Program-made: the position numbers and the translations under genes | Notes under the pieces: model-generated | Seen by the model: only the letters and a program-made list of their open reading frames with translations | Database searches by the model: none | What the model was told of the DNA's origin: nothing | Part shown: positions 22,545-33,562 of the stretch, piece after piece | Position numbering within the stretch: position 1 is the stretch's first letter | Layout: each line of letters starts with the position of its first letter | From: Rugalucina vietnamica | Taxonomy: Eukaryota > Mollusca > Bivalvia > Lucinida > Lucinidae | Assembly (NCBI GenBank): GCA_964017185.1 | Contig: OZ024876.1 | Location: 34,759,278 to 34,823,277 of the forward strand | Length of the DNA stretch: 64,000 nucleotides | Direction: 5' to 3'

Positions 22545-23043
22545 CTTATGTTCTTCACTACTGAGAATCACGTGGTATTGTATACATACAAACCGATAAA
22601 TGATCGGTGGCACACACTGCAACTGAGAACGAATTTCAAGTTTTCTCCTTAAGCGTTTCTTCTACTGACTGATAGATAGGTGCAGTCAGTACAGAAATTG
22701 AACATTTATTGAAAGAAAGTAGCATAAGAAATCCCGGTTATTTTGTTTTCGCAAACACTTTAATGTTATTGTATTGGAAGTACTATATGTTCTTGGGGCG
22801 GAAGTGTTTACGAGACTTATGTTACTTATGTTACTTTCATTCAATAAATGTTCAAGTTTCATTCAATAAATGTTCAAATTCTGCATTGACTGCACCTATA
22901 TATCTGTCAATAGAGTAAACGCTATAGGAGAAAACTCGAATTTCTCATCTCAACTTCGGACAGAATTTCCAATGATTGTGCGTCACCCATTCCGTACCAC
23001 GTGTTTCTCAGCTGTGCATAGGCTCTCTTATATTATGGTGTAA
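22545..23043. mobile_element. Family D MITE
   Basis: Long imperfect inverted repeat from CACTACTGAGAATCACGTGG to ACCACGTGTTTCTCAGC and TATATTATGGTGTA. Inside are CTTCTACTGACTGATAG, ATTTCGTTTTCGC-like and TTCATTCAATAAATGTTC (the last duplicated). Other copies at 27645-28803 and 40222-40716. Confidence 0.8.
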
Positions 23044-23074
23044 TGTGACAAACAGGTACTGATACAAAGAGAAC

Positions 23075-23460
23075 AGAGAGGAATTTCCCAATAGGTGGCC
23101 ACTCACTTACACGGCCGGACTTAACTCAATATATGAAAAAGTACAAGTAGGCAAAGATCAGGAAAAGGCGCAATCAGAAAAAGATTCTCACTCCAAAAAC
23201 CGAGATGGGAAAAAACTAAATTAACATTCAGGTACTTATACCATGAAAACATATCGTGAGTTGAATGAGCCGCTATTTACCCAATAGGTGGCCACTCAGT
23301 TACCTAAACTTAACTAAAAATATGAAAACATACATAAGGCACCAACAGCACAAGAAAAATAAACACCTAGACATAAAACAAAAACAACCACCACAGAAGT
23401 ATCGCATTGGAACGACCAGTATTGAAAAAAAAAAAAAAAACTTACATGCCGTTTAGGACA
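23075..23460 (-). mobile_element. Repeat F
   Basis: Same order as 15180-15612: GTACAAGTAGGCAAAGATCA, GGTGGCCACTCAGTTACC, CACCACAGAAGTATCG, then an A-run. A partial extra copy of the GTGGCCACTCA segment precedes it (23090-23110). Confidence 0.7.
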
Positions 23461-23661
23461 CTCAGGAAAACAAGTAACACTGACTTAGGTTATCCTTTGG
23501 ACTTGAAATTCAGCGTCCTCCCTGTCTGTTGGTTAAAATACAGTTGTCTCAGTGCAAGGAAGGTTCCAAAACTGAAAAAAAGAAAGACCAACGTTATTCC
23601 CTAACAATCTAAATACATCAGAGGTAGGGTTGGCAATATGAGGTCATTAAAATTCAATTCC

Positions 23662-23940
23662 ACATCAGGCAAACATGTACGTGTAATGTATACCCCCTCA
23701 TACCCCATTTTCATATAGAAAAACTGGGGTTTACATGGGTATACCTATTTTTCTTATTCTTGCTCCAAAACATAGATTGTGGGTACTTGTTAGAACCGCC
23801 TCGGAGGCGGTTCTAACATGTACCCACAATCTATGTTTTGAGCAAAAATAAGAAAAATATCAAATTTTATCTGATAAAATTTTCAAATTTTGCTGGTAAA
23901 AAAAAATTTGTGTATATTGCATGGGCAAGTTTACGTAATG
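23662..23940. mobile_element. Family B MITE, complete
   Basis: CATCAGGCAAACATGTACGT to GGGCAAGTTTACGTAATG, with uninterrupted central palindrome GAACCGCCTCGGAGGCGGTTC split about its midpoint and the flanking ACCCACAATCTATGTTTTG arms. Confidence 0.85.
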
Positions 23941-24495
23941 TTGTAGAAATCTTTATCAGTCGCGCTTGAATGAATTTGATCTACTCTGTTGGTAGTGGCA
24001 ACCGGTTCACTCAGAATCTGCATATAAGATTCAGAAATAACATGGAAGGCCGGGGCGACGCTTCTTGTATTTTGGTAAATGCGAATTGCTAATTGCTACA
24101 TCATATGTGCAATTTTTGTGGCCAATCACGATTTGTTTAGTTACGACAACTATCAGGGAATGAACAGGGGAAAAAAACAGTCCATACTGATGAGTTTGTC
24201 TGCATTGTAAATGCTTAAATGCTATTTGCAAAATGTTATTTGCTAAATACTGATTGCAAATTTAATTGACTAAGCACTATAGAAACATGAATGCAAATTC
24301 AACGCCATACTTCAAATGAATATCTAACAACATCAAAATTTTTATCCGCTTATTTTTTTCTCCATATGAAAAAAGTTTTCTTAAATGTACAAATTGCATT
24401 TAACTGAAAAAATGCACTTGATTGACGAAGCAATTAATTCAACTTTGAGGTATGATCTATTTGATGAAATCTCTATTTTGAAGGATTAGTCAACG
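23941..24495. other. No feature recognised
   Basis: AT-rich. Several short AATGC..TATTTGC words recur between 24070 and 24300, but there is no gene or clear element. Confidence 0.4.
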
Positions 24496-24724
24496 TGAGC
24501 CGCGACCCGAGAAAACCGGTCATCGGAGTTTCCGACCAGGTCCCACACAAACCGACCTTTACAGTCACAGAAGCAGACTAGAAGCTTGAAATTTCGGATT
24601 TAAGAAGAAGACAGATTGTACTATCCGTGCAGCGAAAACAAAGGCGCTGATCAGCTTCGCAGTTACTGAGAAGCTGATCTGCGTCTTTGTTTTCGCATAG
24701 GAAAAAATCTCACGATGCGACTCA
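24496..24724 (+). mobile_element. Family A MITE, complete
   Basis: Ends TGAGCC and GACTCA, flanked by CG on both sides (possible 2-bp duplication). Central palindrome of the TTCGCAGTTACTG type. Confidence 0.88.
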
Positions 24725-24784
24725 CGTAATTTATGCCTACAGAATTTCTACTAAAATAGCTTAATCGGATTGATACCGAGGCTC

Positions 24785-25099
24785 CAATTTCAGTTCTTTG
24801 ACCATCTGATTACTGGTTATCCGTTCAAGTCTGAGCGTGCCCAAGTCTGAGCGTGCCCAGGAAAACTGGTTCATGTCAAACTATCCATACATATAAGCTT
24901 TATTGGTTTAGTTGGGTGATTATATTCGAAGAACTTTTTTGATGTCATGACGTCCTAATTTTTGGTAAAAGTCCCATAAAATGGAGGCAGCCTCCCGACA
25001 TTACCATTAGCTGTTGACTGGGACGTAAAGCATCAATTCAAACAAACAAACAAACAAACAAACAAACAAACAAACAAACAAACAAACAAACAAACAAAC
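24785..25099 (+). mobile_element. Family P SINE-like element with (CAAA)n tail
   Basis: Words in order: TCTGATTACTGGTTATCCG, GTCTGAGCGTGCCCAGG (duplicated), CCATACATATAAGC, AGTCCCATAAAATGGAGGC, GCTGTTGACTGGGACG, then (CAAA)n. The tail is shared with the tRNA-headed SINEs (87-295). It runs into ACAAACAAACG at 25040-25099. Confidence 0.75.
25040..25099 (+). repeat. (CAAA)n microsatellite
   Basis: About 15 CAAA units forming the 3' tail of the P element. Confidence 0.95.
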
Positions 25100-25234
25100 G
25101 TTCTTGTTTCATTAAAATCTTTGACAAATGTGGTGACTTTTATATAGGTTTGATATGTGTGTATTTGATGTTATTGGTATACCTTTACTGAGATATGATG
25201 AAGATCCAGCCCCAGACATGTATAAATGTGACTT

Positions 25235-25430
25235 CACGTGGAAAAACCAACGATGTGGTTTCCGAACAGGTCCGAGACAAGCCGAGCTGTACAAGCACAG
25301 AAGATGGCTAGAGGCTGGAAATTTTGAATCTATTGTACTAGCCGTGTATCGGAAACAAAGGCACAGTTACTGCGATTTGCGCCTTTGTTTTCGCATATGC
25401 ATAATGTTGGTTTTCTCATGAGGCGGCTCA
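25235..25430 (+). mobile_element. Family A MITE, left TIR worn
   Basis: Retains AAAACCAAC, CCGAACAGGTCCGAGACAAG and the right end TCATGAGGCGGCTCA. The central palindrome is partly deleted (CACAGTTACTGCGATTTGCG). Confidence 0.8.
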
Positions 25431-25624
25431 AATACTTACATGGATAAATGGATAAATGACTCAGAGAATCTTCTGTCAGCAAAGCAGTATTTCTCTGTTC
25501 TGTCAGTTGGTCAACCTAGATCTTTCCGGTTTCTCCCTAAAATTTAAAGTTTTCTTAAATTTTCCTGCATTACGCATACATGTATATATGTATCAGGTAA
25601 ATACATGTACAAATAACATTCCAA

Positions 25625-25780
25625 ATCTGTATGGCAAGTCAAGTAATTTTCGGTAATTAAGCCGCAGTCATGTAATTTGTTTCTTCTCAGCCTGTGACAC
25701 GAGGGCCTGGGAAGAAACGAAGCACATTACTTGACTGTCTGTTAATAACCGAAAATTACGTGACTTTCCATATAGCTCTG
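25625..25780. mobile_element. Palindromic element M
   Basis: AAGTCAAGTAATTTTCGGTA on the left pairs with ACCGAAAATTACGTGACTTT on the right around TTCTTCTCAGCCTG..GGCCTGGGAAGAA. About 150 bp, no coding. Confidence 0.7.
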
Positions 25781-26067
25781 AAAAAGTCACTTGCATCTAC
25801 TTCATGGCGCCATGTATTGTATGACTGGAGTTTGAAAATAACGAAAATAAATATATACTCGACAAAATGTGTTCAAGTGTTTATTACAATAAATCTAGTA
25901 TATTTTTGGAAATTCAAACTTCAGTATGTTATCAATATACACTTGTTGCCATTGAGTGAGGGTGACATGGCGATTTGTTTACCCGAGGCGGGTAATATTG
26001 CCCGAGGGCGAAGCAAGGGATTATACCGAACCTCTTTTGATGCAAATTAGCGACATGCCACATGGCA

Positions 26068-26268
26068 AACGCATGTGACTACAAGTTCAACTGCACATTT
26101 AGTCGGATATGATGTCAGAAGGTAATATGATCATGCAACATGACAAAATAGCACCCTCCACCTGCATTGTAAGCAAACACATGTGACCACAAATGCAGCT
26201 GCACGTTTTAGGCAGATATGACGTCAGAGGGTAATATGATCATGCAGCATAGCAGAATAGCACTCTCC
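26068..26268 (+). repeat. Two diverged ~106-bp tandem units
   Basis: Both units run AAAC.CATGTGAC.ACAA to GGTAATATGATCATGCA and TAGCA.CCTCC. A TGACGTCAGAGGG in unit 2 corresponds to TGATGTCAGAAGG in unit 1. Confidence 0.8.
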
Positions 26269-26376
26269 GCGTGATTTGCTCCGGACCAATCAAACTCCAC
26301 ACTCAGCCAATGAATATTAATGAGGTATAATATATGTCTTTTTTAGCTTTTCAACGGAGCCTTATTTAAACATAAA

Positions 26377-26601
26377 TGAGCCGCCCCATGGGAAAACCAA
26401 CAATCTGCATAGGCGAAAACAAAGGCACAGAGTTACTGCGAAGCTGATCAGCGCCTTTGTTTTCGCTACACGGATAGTACAATTCCTCTACTTTCTAAAT
26501 CCAAAATTTCCAGTCTCTAGCTATCTTCTGTGCTTGTACAGCCCGGTTTGTGTCGGACCGGCTCGGAAACCACATTGTTGGTTTTCCCACGAGGCGGCTC
26601 A
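26377..26601 (-). mobile_element. Family A MITE, reversed
   Basis: TGAGCCGCCCCATGGGAAAA at the left, ACGAGGCGGCTCA at the right. Part of the palindrome is lost. Confidence 0.85.
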
Positions 26602-27640
26602 ATTATAACCCCTGCAGTGGCTGAGAAAATCAATTTCAAAGTTTACTCGCTGCCAATCCAGTTTTCACAAAATAGCAGTTTTAATTAGGTTGAGTAAAAA
26701 AAAGGTTTTTAAAATAATTGACTCTGAAATTTTCAAAGCAATAAGAAAACAAAAAATACTTTTAAGGAAAATTAGTCTTGCTCTAATAACGTATTTTCCA
26801 CTTAAACTTTATGCACCTATTCTTTTCAACTGTTTTCGTCAATTTTCAAAACTCAACAAAAATACTTTAGGAAAATTAGTCTGGCTCTATTAATGTATTT
26901 CCACTTAAACTTTATGCATGTTCTTTTCTAAATTATTAATTCATTACGATTTTTCTGTAATAAATATACATAAATACACAGCAAATTTTAAAGGAGATTT
27001 CTAAATAAATATGGGACTAGGGTGGTGCGTTTGCTAGGCATATAACTGTATTCTCTTTTCTATTCTTTTCAACTGTTTTGTTAGTTTTCAAAACTCAACA
27101 ACTTGTCTGCATTTATATACGTTTCTGTCTGCATATGTTTATGTACGTTTATTTGTCTGCATTTATATACAATTAATATTATACAGTTTTTACACAACTT
27201 CTAACAGGAGCAAATAAACACATACCTTTCAACATGAGAATTTCTCCAGCAGATTCTTCAACAGTTTGACATCATCTGATGCACTCTAATCTCCTACTTC
27301 TTGACCATCAGCAAGTCACATCAAGAGACAATAACCTGCCATCGCGCCACGAAAGCCTCGGCATGACAAATCTGTAATCGGGGATTCCGACAAGGTCGTA
27401 CATAACCAAGCGAAAAAACATGACTAGTAGATATGGTTTGAGTTTCAATTTTAATGTTTATATGTTGGACAATATTGCATGTGTGGTTGGGTGGCCCTTT
27501 AAACCGGCTTAGCCACACCAGCACACATTATTTTTTTTTTATTGCCGACAAGTCTTAATGGCTCTTTTGATGTGATTTTGATACCTGGCTACAGTTACAG
27601 TTAATATACATGTACTTTCTGCACAATATTCACCCTTTTA
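26602..27640. other. AT-rich stretch with local duplications, no gene
   Basis: CTATTCTTTTCAACTGTTTT occurs at about 26817 and 27060, and CCACTTAAACTTTATGCA at 26798 and 26900, so it is a locally rearranged repeat. TTTATATAC/GTCTGCATTTATATAC recurs near 27110 and 27155. Confidence 0.5.
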
Positions 27641-27644
27641 ATTA

Positions 27645-28803
27645 TATATTAACCACCTTTTTCTACAGCGCTTCTTCTACTGACTGATAGATAGTTATGT
27701 GCAGTCGATGCAGAAATTGAACATTTGTTGAAGAAACTAACATAAGAAATCCCAGTTATTTCGTCTTCGCAAGCACTTCAATGTTATTGTGATGGAAGTA
27801 CTACATGTATATGCATATCACTACTGAGAATCACGTGGTATTGTATACATACAAACCGATACACACACTGCAATTGAGACTGAAGTTGGGGTTAGATTTT
27901 TGAGTTTTCTCCTACGGCGTTTCTTCTACTGACTGATAGGTTTGTGTAGTCAATGCAGAAATAGAACATTTGTTGAAAGAACGTAACATAAGAAATCCCG
28001 CTTATTTTATTTTCGCAAGCAATTCAATGTTATTGTGATGGAAGTGCTATATGTCCATGGTTATCCATATCACTACTGAGAATCACGTGCTATTTTATAC
28101 ATACAAACCGAAACACACATTGCAATTGAGAATGAAGTTGGGGTTAGATTTTCGAGTTTTCTCCTACAGCGTTTCTTCTACTGACTGATAGATATGTGTA
28201 GTAAATGCAGAAATTGAATATCAATTAAAGGAAAGTAACATAAGAAATCCCAGTTATTTCGTCTTCGCAAGCACTTCAATGTTATTGTGATGGAAGTACT
28301 ATATGCATATCACTACTGAGAATCATGTGGTATTGTATACATACATCATGTGGTATTGTATACATACAAACCGATACACACATTGCAATTGAGACTGAAG
28401 TTGGGGTTAGATTTTCGAGTTTTCTCCTACAGCGTTTCTTCTACTGACTGATAGATATGTATCGTAAATGCAGAAATTGAATATTTATAAAAGGAAAGCA
28501 ACATAAGAAATCCCGATTATTTCGTTTTCGCAAGCCCTTCAATGATATTGCGATGGAAATACTATATGTTCATGGGACGGAAGTGTTTGCGAAAACGAAA
28601 TAACCTGGATTCATTATGTTCCTTTCATTCAATAAATGTTCAACTTCTGCATTGACTGCACCTGTCTATCAGCCAATAGAGTAAATGATATAGGAGAAAA
28701 CTCGAATTTCTCATCATAACTTCGGACAGAATTTCATTGAGCGTCATCCATTCCGTACCACGTGTTTCTCAGCTGCGCATACGCCGTCTTATATTATGGT
28801 GTA
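27645..28803 (+). repeat. Family D, tandem array of about four units
   Basis: TTCTTCTACTGACTGATAG recurs at about 27671, 27920, 28170 and 28434 (period about 250-265). Each is followed by CATAAGAAATCCC, GCACTTCAATG..ATTGTGATGG and GAATCACGTGGTATTGTAT. The array ends with the normal right arm of D (TTCATTCAATAAATG, CCGTACCACGTGTTTCTCAGC, ATATTATGGTGTA). One arm was amplified, the other kept once. Confidence 0.85.
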
Positions 28804-29099
28804 CTAGAAGGGTCAAAAGCACCGGTACCAGTCCACTGGTAAACTTTTTATTTACCCGTCCAGTGCTAAATTTTACCGGTGCACTGCTAAGTTTTGTGTG
28901 CTCTTACAGCCCCTTTCACTTGAGCGTGCCGTTTGAGCATTTGCATTACACAAGAAGACCATGTGTTCTGAAGATCTGGGTTTCTTTTCATATTGTCCAC
29001 AAAGACATCTGGATTGATTGATCTGCTGATCTGAGCGACAGATTCAAACTAAATGACATTTTAAACGGCAAACTCAAGTGATTTTTTTTTATCTTATTA

Positions 29100-29367
29100 C
29101 ATTACGAAAACTTGTCCATGCAATATAAATTATAGAGATTTTTTTCACCTATAAAAATTGAAAATTTCATCAGGAAAATTTCGATATTTTTCTTATTTTT
29201 GCTCAAAACATAGATTGTGGGTACACGTTAGAACCGCCTCGGCGAGTACCCACAATCTATGTTTCGGAGCAAAAATAAGAAAAGTAGGTATGCCCCTGCA
29301 AACCCCAGTTTTATTATATAAAAGTGGGGTTTAAGGGGGTATATATTGCACGGACTTGTTCCTGATG
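29100..29367. mobile_element. Family B MITE
   Basis: CATTACGAAAACTTGTCCAT to CGGACTTGTTCCTGATG. The central hairpin is shortened to GAACCGCCTCGGCGAG. Confidence 0.85.
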
Positions 29368-29474
29368 TGTGGAATTTTGGCCATGCTTAGGTTGGTAAAA
29401 TTCTGCTTTTGTCCCTAACCTATTACAAATGTGTGTTCTTAATATGCATTGTACATGTTGTTCAAAGAATTTTG

Positions 29475-29475
<1 letters not shown>

Positions 29476-29517
<42 letters not shown>
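29476..29517 (+). repeat. Poly-A run
   Basis: About 42 consecutive A, possibly the tail of an unrecognised retroposon whose body lies just upstream. Confidence 0.95.
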
Positions 29518-29519
<2 letters not shown>

Positions 29520-29700
29520 GTAACAATTACAATTTTTGTTTTTTAATCAGAAGAGGTGACATCATTACCTAAAGATAAATGCAAATAGCCCTACCCGGGG
29601 CACTGTTTCAGTTCTAAAATATAATAAAACTTACCTGATTTACACACAAACTTGATTGACCTAAATGCCCAAACGGCAAACTCGAGTGAAAGGGGCTTTA

Positions 29701-30155
29701 GTGCATGCATTAGGACTTTCTTTGATTTTGGTTGTTTCCCATTTAGGTTTCTGAGATGGTATTTTAGATCTCAATGCATCTGTACGTGTTTAAGCAAACC
29801 TGGTGCATTGTAAAACTAAAGGGTTTGCATTGTAAAACTAAAGGGTTTGTGAAAAAAAAAATGACAAAGCATTCAGTATTTACATCTTATCGACAAAACG
29901 CCTTTATATTGTGACAAAGAGTCTTGGCCTGGGAAACACATGGGTAAGGCAACTCCGTTCTGGCTGTTGTCATCATCCCACCGCTGCAACCAAAAGTAAC
30001 GAACAACCGAGACGAGCCACAGAAACTCCGTCGGTGGAAAGCACGCTCATCCACCGAGGGTGGTTTAACGCGCTATATAGTCAACACTTACTCGGTTCAC
30101 AAAGTTTCGAGCTTCTAATTTGCATATTACAAGCACTCAATATGCCGTTAATACG
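29701..30155. other. No gene identified; promoter-like words on minus strand
   Basis: A 17-bp exact duplication (TGTAAAACTAAAGGGTTTG) lies near 29810-29850. On the minus strand an octamer ATGCAAAT (about 30118-30125) is followed about 45 bases later by CTATATAG. A 102-codon plus frame from 29911 shows no recognised domain. Confidence 0.35.
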
Positions 30156-30359
30156 TAGCATCATAATATCAATAAACTCTGAAAACAATGTCCGGACCGC
30201 CTTAAACCCAACATCTTAAATTTGTAAAACTTTGTTTAAACTCAGAAAAATTAGCAATAGCATCATAATATCAATAAACTCTGAAAACAATGTCCGGACC
30301 GCCTTAAACCCAACATCTTAAATTTGTAAAACTTTGTTTAAACTCAGAAAAATTAGCAA
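30156..30359 (+). repeat. Perfect 102-bp tandem duplication
   Basis: TAGCATCATAATATCAATAA..AATTAGCAA is present twice back to back with no difference by eye. Recent, or an assembly duplication. Confidence 0.92.
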
Positions 30360-30419
30360 AACCTTCGTTTCTGAGAACATAGCTGTAATTCACGTTTTCT
30401 TATGAAACGATTATTATTA

Positions 30420-30640
30420 TAATAACAAAACTTCATCCATATTTAGAAAAGGCTTTGTTCAGATAGTCTTTGTGATAAAACTTTTGACCTCATGGTGGCG
30501 AAGAAATATACCATCTTAATTAGAATTAGGTTCATTTCAAAGAAACTCATAGAAAGTTATATTGCTTTGAACCTTTGTTTGTCTCTGTTGTTTATGCATA
30601 TAACGAGACTGCCTGCTGGGATTTACTAAGCAACTTATAC
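30420..30640 (+). repeat. Diverged dispersed repeat (pair with 1290-1540)
   Basis: Shares ordered words with 1290-1540, such as TTTAGAAA.GG.TTTGTTCAGA and GCATATAA.GAG.CTGC. Family unknown. Confidence 0.4.
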
Positions 30641-30747
30641 ATGGATGTTTAAAGGTAAACGATCTCAAACGTGCAACGATCTCAAATGTGTACCCTCAAG
30701 TTATAAATATAGCAGCTCATTTCATGAAAATCACAATCTTTTTTGTA

Positions 30748-31020
30748 CATCAGGATAACATTTCCATGTAATGTATACCCTCTTAAACATGTTAAACCCC
30801 ACTTTTATATAGCAAAACTGGGGAATGCAGGGGTATACCTATTTTTCTGATTTTTTGCTCCAAAACATAGATTGTTGGTACTCGTTAGAACCGCTTGCCG
30901 AGGCGGCTCTAACGTGTACCCACAATCAATGTTTTGAGCAAAAATATTAAAAATAACATTTTTTAGCTGAAAATTTTCAAATTTTACAGCATTAAAATTG
31001 CATGGGCATGTTTTCGTAAT
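30748..31020. mobile_element. Family B MITE
   Basis: CATCAGGATAACATTTCCAT to GGGCATGTTTTCGTAAT. Central arms present with GAACCGCTTGCCGAGGCGG. Confidence 0.83.
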
Positions 31021-31076
31021 CAGGCTATGAGAAAAACTACCCATCTGCTCTGAAGTGTCTTTGCTTTGATTCCAGT

Positions 31077-31358
31077 CATCAGGAAAACATGTCCGTGAAA
31101 TGTGTAACCCCTCAAATCCCACTTTTATGTAGGAAAACTGGGGTATGCACGGGTATACCTATTTTTCTTATTTTTACTCAAAACATAGATTGTGGGTACA
31201 CGTTAGAACCGCCTCGGCGAGGCGGTTCTAACGAGTACCCACAATCTATGTTTTGGAGCACAAATAAGAAAAATAGGTATACCCCTACATACCCCAGTTT
31301 TGCTATGTAAAAGTGGGGTTCAAGGGGGTATACATGGCACGGACTTGTTTTCCTGATG
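31077..31358. mobile_element. Family B MITE, nearly symmetrical copy
   Basis: Both halves are the GTATACCCC type: CATCAGGAAAACATGTCCGT at left and ACTTGTTTTCCTGATG at right, so the whole 282 bp form one long hairpin about CGGCGAGG. Only 56 bp separate it from the preceding copy. Confidence 0.85.
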
Positions 31359-31359
31359 T

Positions 31360-31654
31360 TGGTACCAACTGTCACATCTAAGAAATATTTATACCAGTTC
31401 TGCACATATGGGATGAATATACTTCACAAGTCAAAATTTCGCAATGTGAAAATTTGGTACAGGCTACACCGGAAAGCCGTACTGTGAATAGTTAAAAATT
31501 GAAAGTTGTTGATACATTCGTCTACCTGGGAAACACTCTCTCCAGAACAGTGCACATTTGTTTGAGCTCGCTGCCAGCATTGCAACAGCCAGTGTAGCTT
31601 TGATTTGAAGGGCAAACGTGCAGGGAATAGGAAAATGAACTGGAGATTTAAGAT
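31360..31654. other. U-like fragment and unassigned sequence
   Basis: TTGGTACCAACTGTCACAT and AATGTGAAAATTTGGTAC (31361-31460) are in inverted order and resemble repeat U (2801-3335). The remainder has no recognised feature. Confidence 0.4.
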
Positions 31655-32339
31655 TCTGAAAAGAATTCGGACCCAAAATCTTCTTCTCTAAAACCACTTG
31701 GTATCCAATGTGATTATAAATACACCAGGTCACATGACCAAGATGGCCGCCATGCCCCTATATGGTAGAAACCCTTAAAAACCCTTTCACAGAAAATTGC
31801 TAAAATGACACTGAAGGGACTTCCAGAAATGGGCAAGTTGACAGAATATTGACCTTGCTGTAAAAAGGTCAAGGTCATCCAAAGGTCATGATTTATACAA
31901 ACTTTGTTGAGCTCCATTGCCTGATGCTTCTTGTCAAGTTTCAAAATCATAGGCATTCTGGTTCTGGAAAAGAAGATTTTTAAAGGTTTTTGCTATTTAT
32001 AGCCATGGCGGCCACCTTGGTCATGTAACCTGGACCATTTATACAAACTTTTGTTCTCCCTTCCTAAGGATGCTCCACATGAAGTTTGGCTTTGATTGGC
32101 CTTGTGGTTTCAGATGAGAAGATCTTTGAAATGAATGTCAGACAACTCGGACCCAAGACGACTCGGACCCAAAATTTCTGGGACGACTCGGACCCAAACC
32201 TTTTCGGACCCAAGACGAATCGGACCCAAACCTTTTCGGACCCAAAACGAATCGGACTAATACTGACGGACGATATTCGGACGATATCATAAATGCATGA
32301 TATCCCCCGGGGCCGAGGCTACAAATGACCAAGTTCATT

Positions 32340-32935
32340 ATCTTAAATGTTAATAAAACTCATAAAACGAGTGAGCAGTCTTTATTACGCAACCACATGT
32401 ATAACGGAACAACCAATTTTAATATGAACGAATGAATACAGTGGTTTTAGAATGAATGTGTTTTGGACATTGGTTTATGATTTTTAAAGTTGTATGAATT
32501 TTAACTGCGTAAACTTTGTTTATAACTTTTATGTTTTCTGCAAATTTGTGAAGAGTGATCAACAGTAATTTAAGACAATATTTGATCTGTGTGTCAAATG
32601 TGAAAGTACCGTCCGATCAAAACTGGAAAGCCTTATCGGTACGACATAAGCGATGAAGACGCACAAAATTCTCGTTGGTTTTCATCTACTAAACCGTGTG
32701 CACCGCATGGCTATCTGCAAAGCTAGATGACTTATTCTTAAATCATTGATTCGATCTAGCATTATGCCTCTAGCCTGGACTTTCTCTAGATATCTTACAT
32801 TTCGTGTCGGTAAGGTTAACTGACTTGGGCCCGTGAGAATTTGGTACTGAGCTGTAATTGTCATTGTTCATTGTATGAATGTCATATGTAACTCTCCTGT
32901 CTGTGGAGGAAATAAAGAATACTTATGTTGTTGAT
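32340..32935. other. Interior of K, no gene recognised
   Basis: A 60-codon minus frame (32682-32864) resembles a degraded reverse-transcriptase tail only weakly. GAGGAAATAAAGAATACTTA near 32908 looks like a LINE 3' end on the plus strand. Confidence 0.35.
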
Positions 32936-33562
32936 TATCACTACATACATACATATACATACATATTTATTTATTAAAGTCTCACCTCATGTACAAAATA
33001 ATACAATCAATTTCATAAAATATAAAATGTAAAAGATTGCATTTTTAAAAAAAAAATGAGAGGCTCATAAATTGAGCTATGAGAGACTGTTTTTACTAGC
33101 TCATAAAATCATTGTCGAAGAATCAAAATGTCAGCTTCAATATACATATATACAGTACAGTAGCTTATGAAATGTATTTACAGAGATAAAAAAAAAAACA
33201 CTCATTTATATAAAAGTCGCCTCCTCAACATAAGAATGTCATTGCAGATTTTGGCACAAATTCTAATTGCCGGCACATCGCCACAACTGAGAATACACAT
33301 AAATTTTTCGTGTTTGGATTTATCGTCAAAGTCGGGGATATGTTGCAATAGTTTTGAAAATAATGTATTTCTCAAGTCCGAGTAGAGTGGACAATCCATT
33401 ATGACGTGTTCTTCGGATTCTACACTGGTAGGACAGTTGAAACAAACCCGTCTGTCTTCCGCTAGATGTTCATACCTTCCCGTTTCCAACCTGACTGGCG
33501 AAACACCCATTCTAAATTTCGCATATAAACTTCGATGACTTTTTGGCATGATAATATACTTG

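Larger units (their letters stand above)
28906..29700. mobile_element. TIR element T, with B insertion
   Basis: AGCCCCTTTCACTTGAGCG at the left is inverted at the right as AACTCGAGTGAAAGGGGCT. A further inner copy of the right end (AAACGGCAAACTCAAGTGA) is at 29061. The span contains a family B copy (29100-29367) and poly-A. Confidence 0.6.

Noticed and set aside
25149-25421. 88-codon plus frame with a protein-like start (V-I-G-I-P-L-L-R-Y-D-E-D-P)
   Set aside because: Half of it is family A MITE sequence and no good donor follows the other half. Its first 28 codons after an AG could be an exon, but the evidence is too thin.
29911-30219. 102-codon plus frame
   Set aside because: Its end lies in the 102-bp duplication, the composition is not protein-like and no domain is seen.
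32086-32292. Frames over the TCGGACCCAA repeats (also 37024-37257)
   Set aside because: Translate the terminal motif arrays of element K; open only by repetition.
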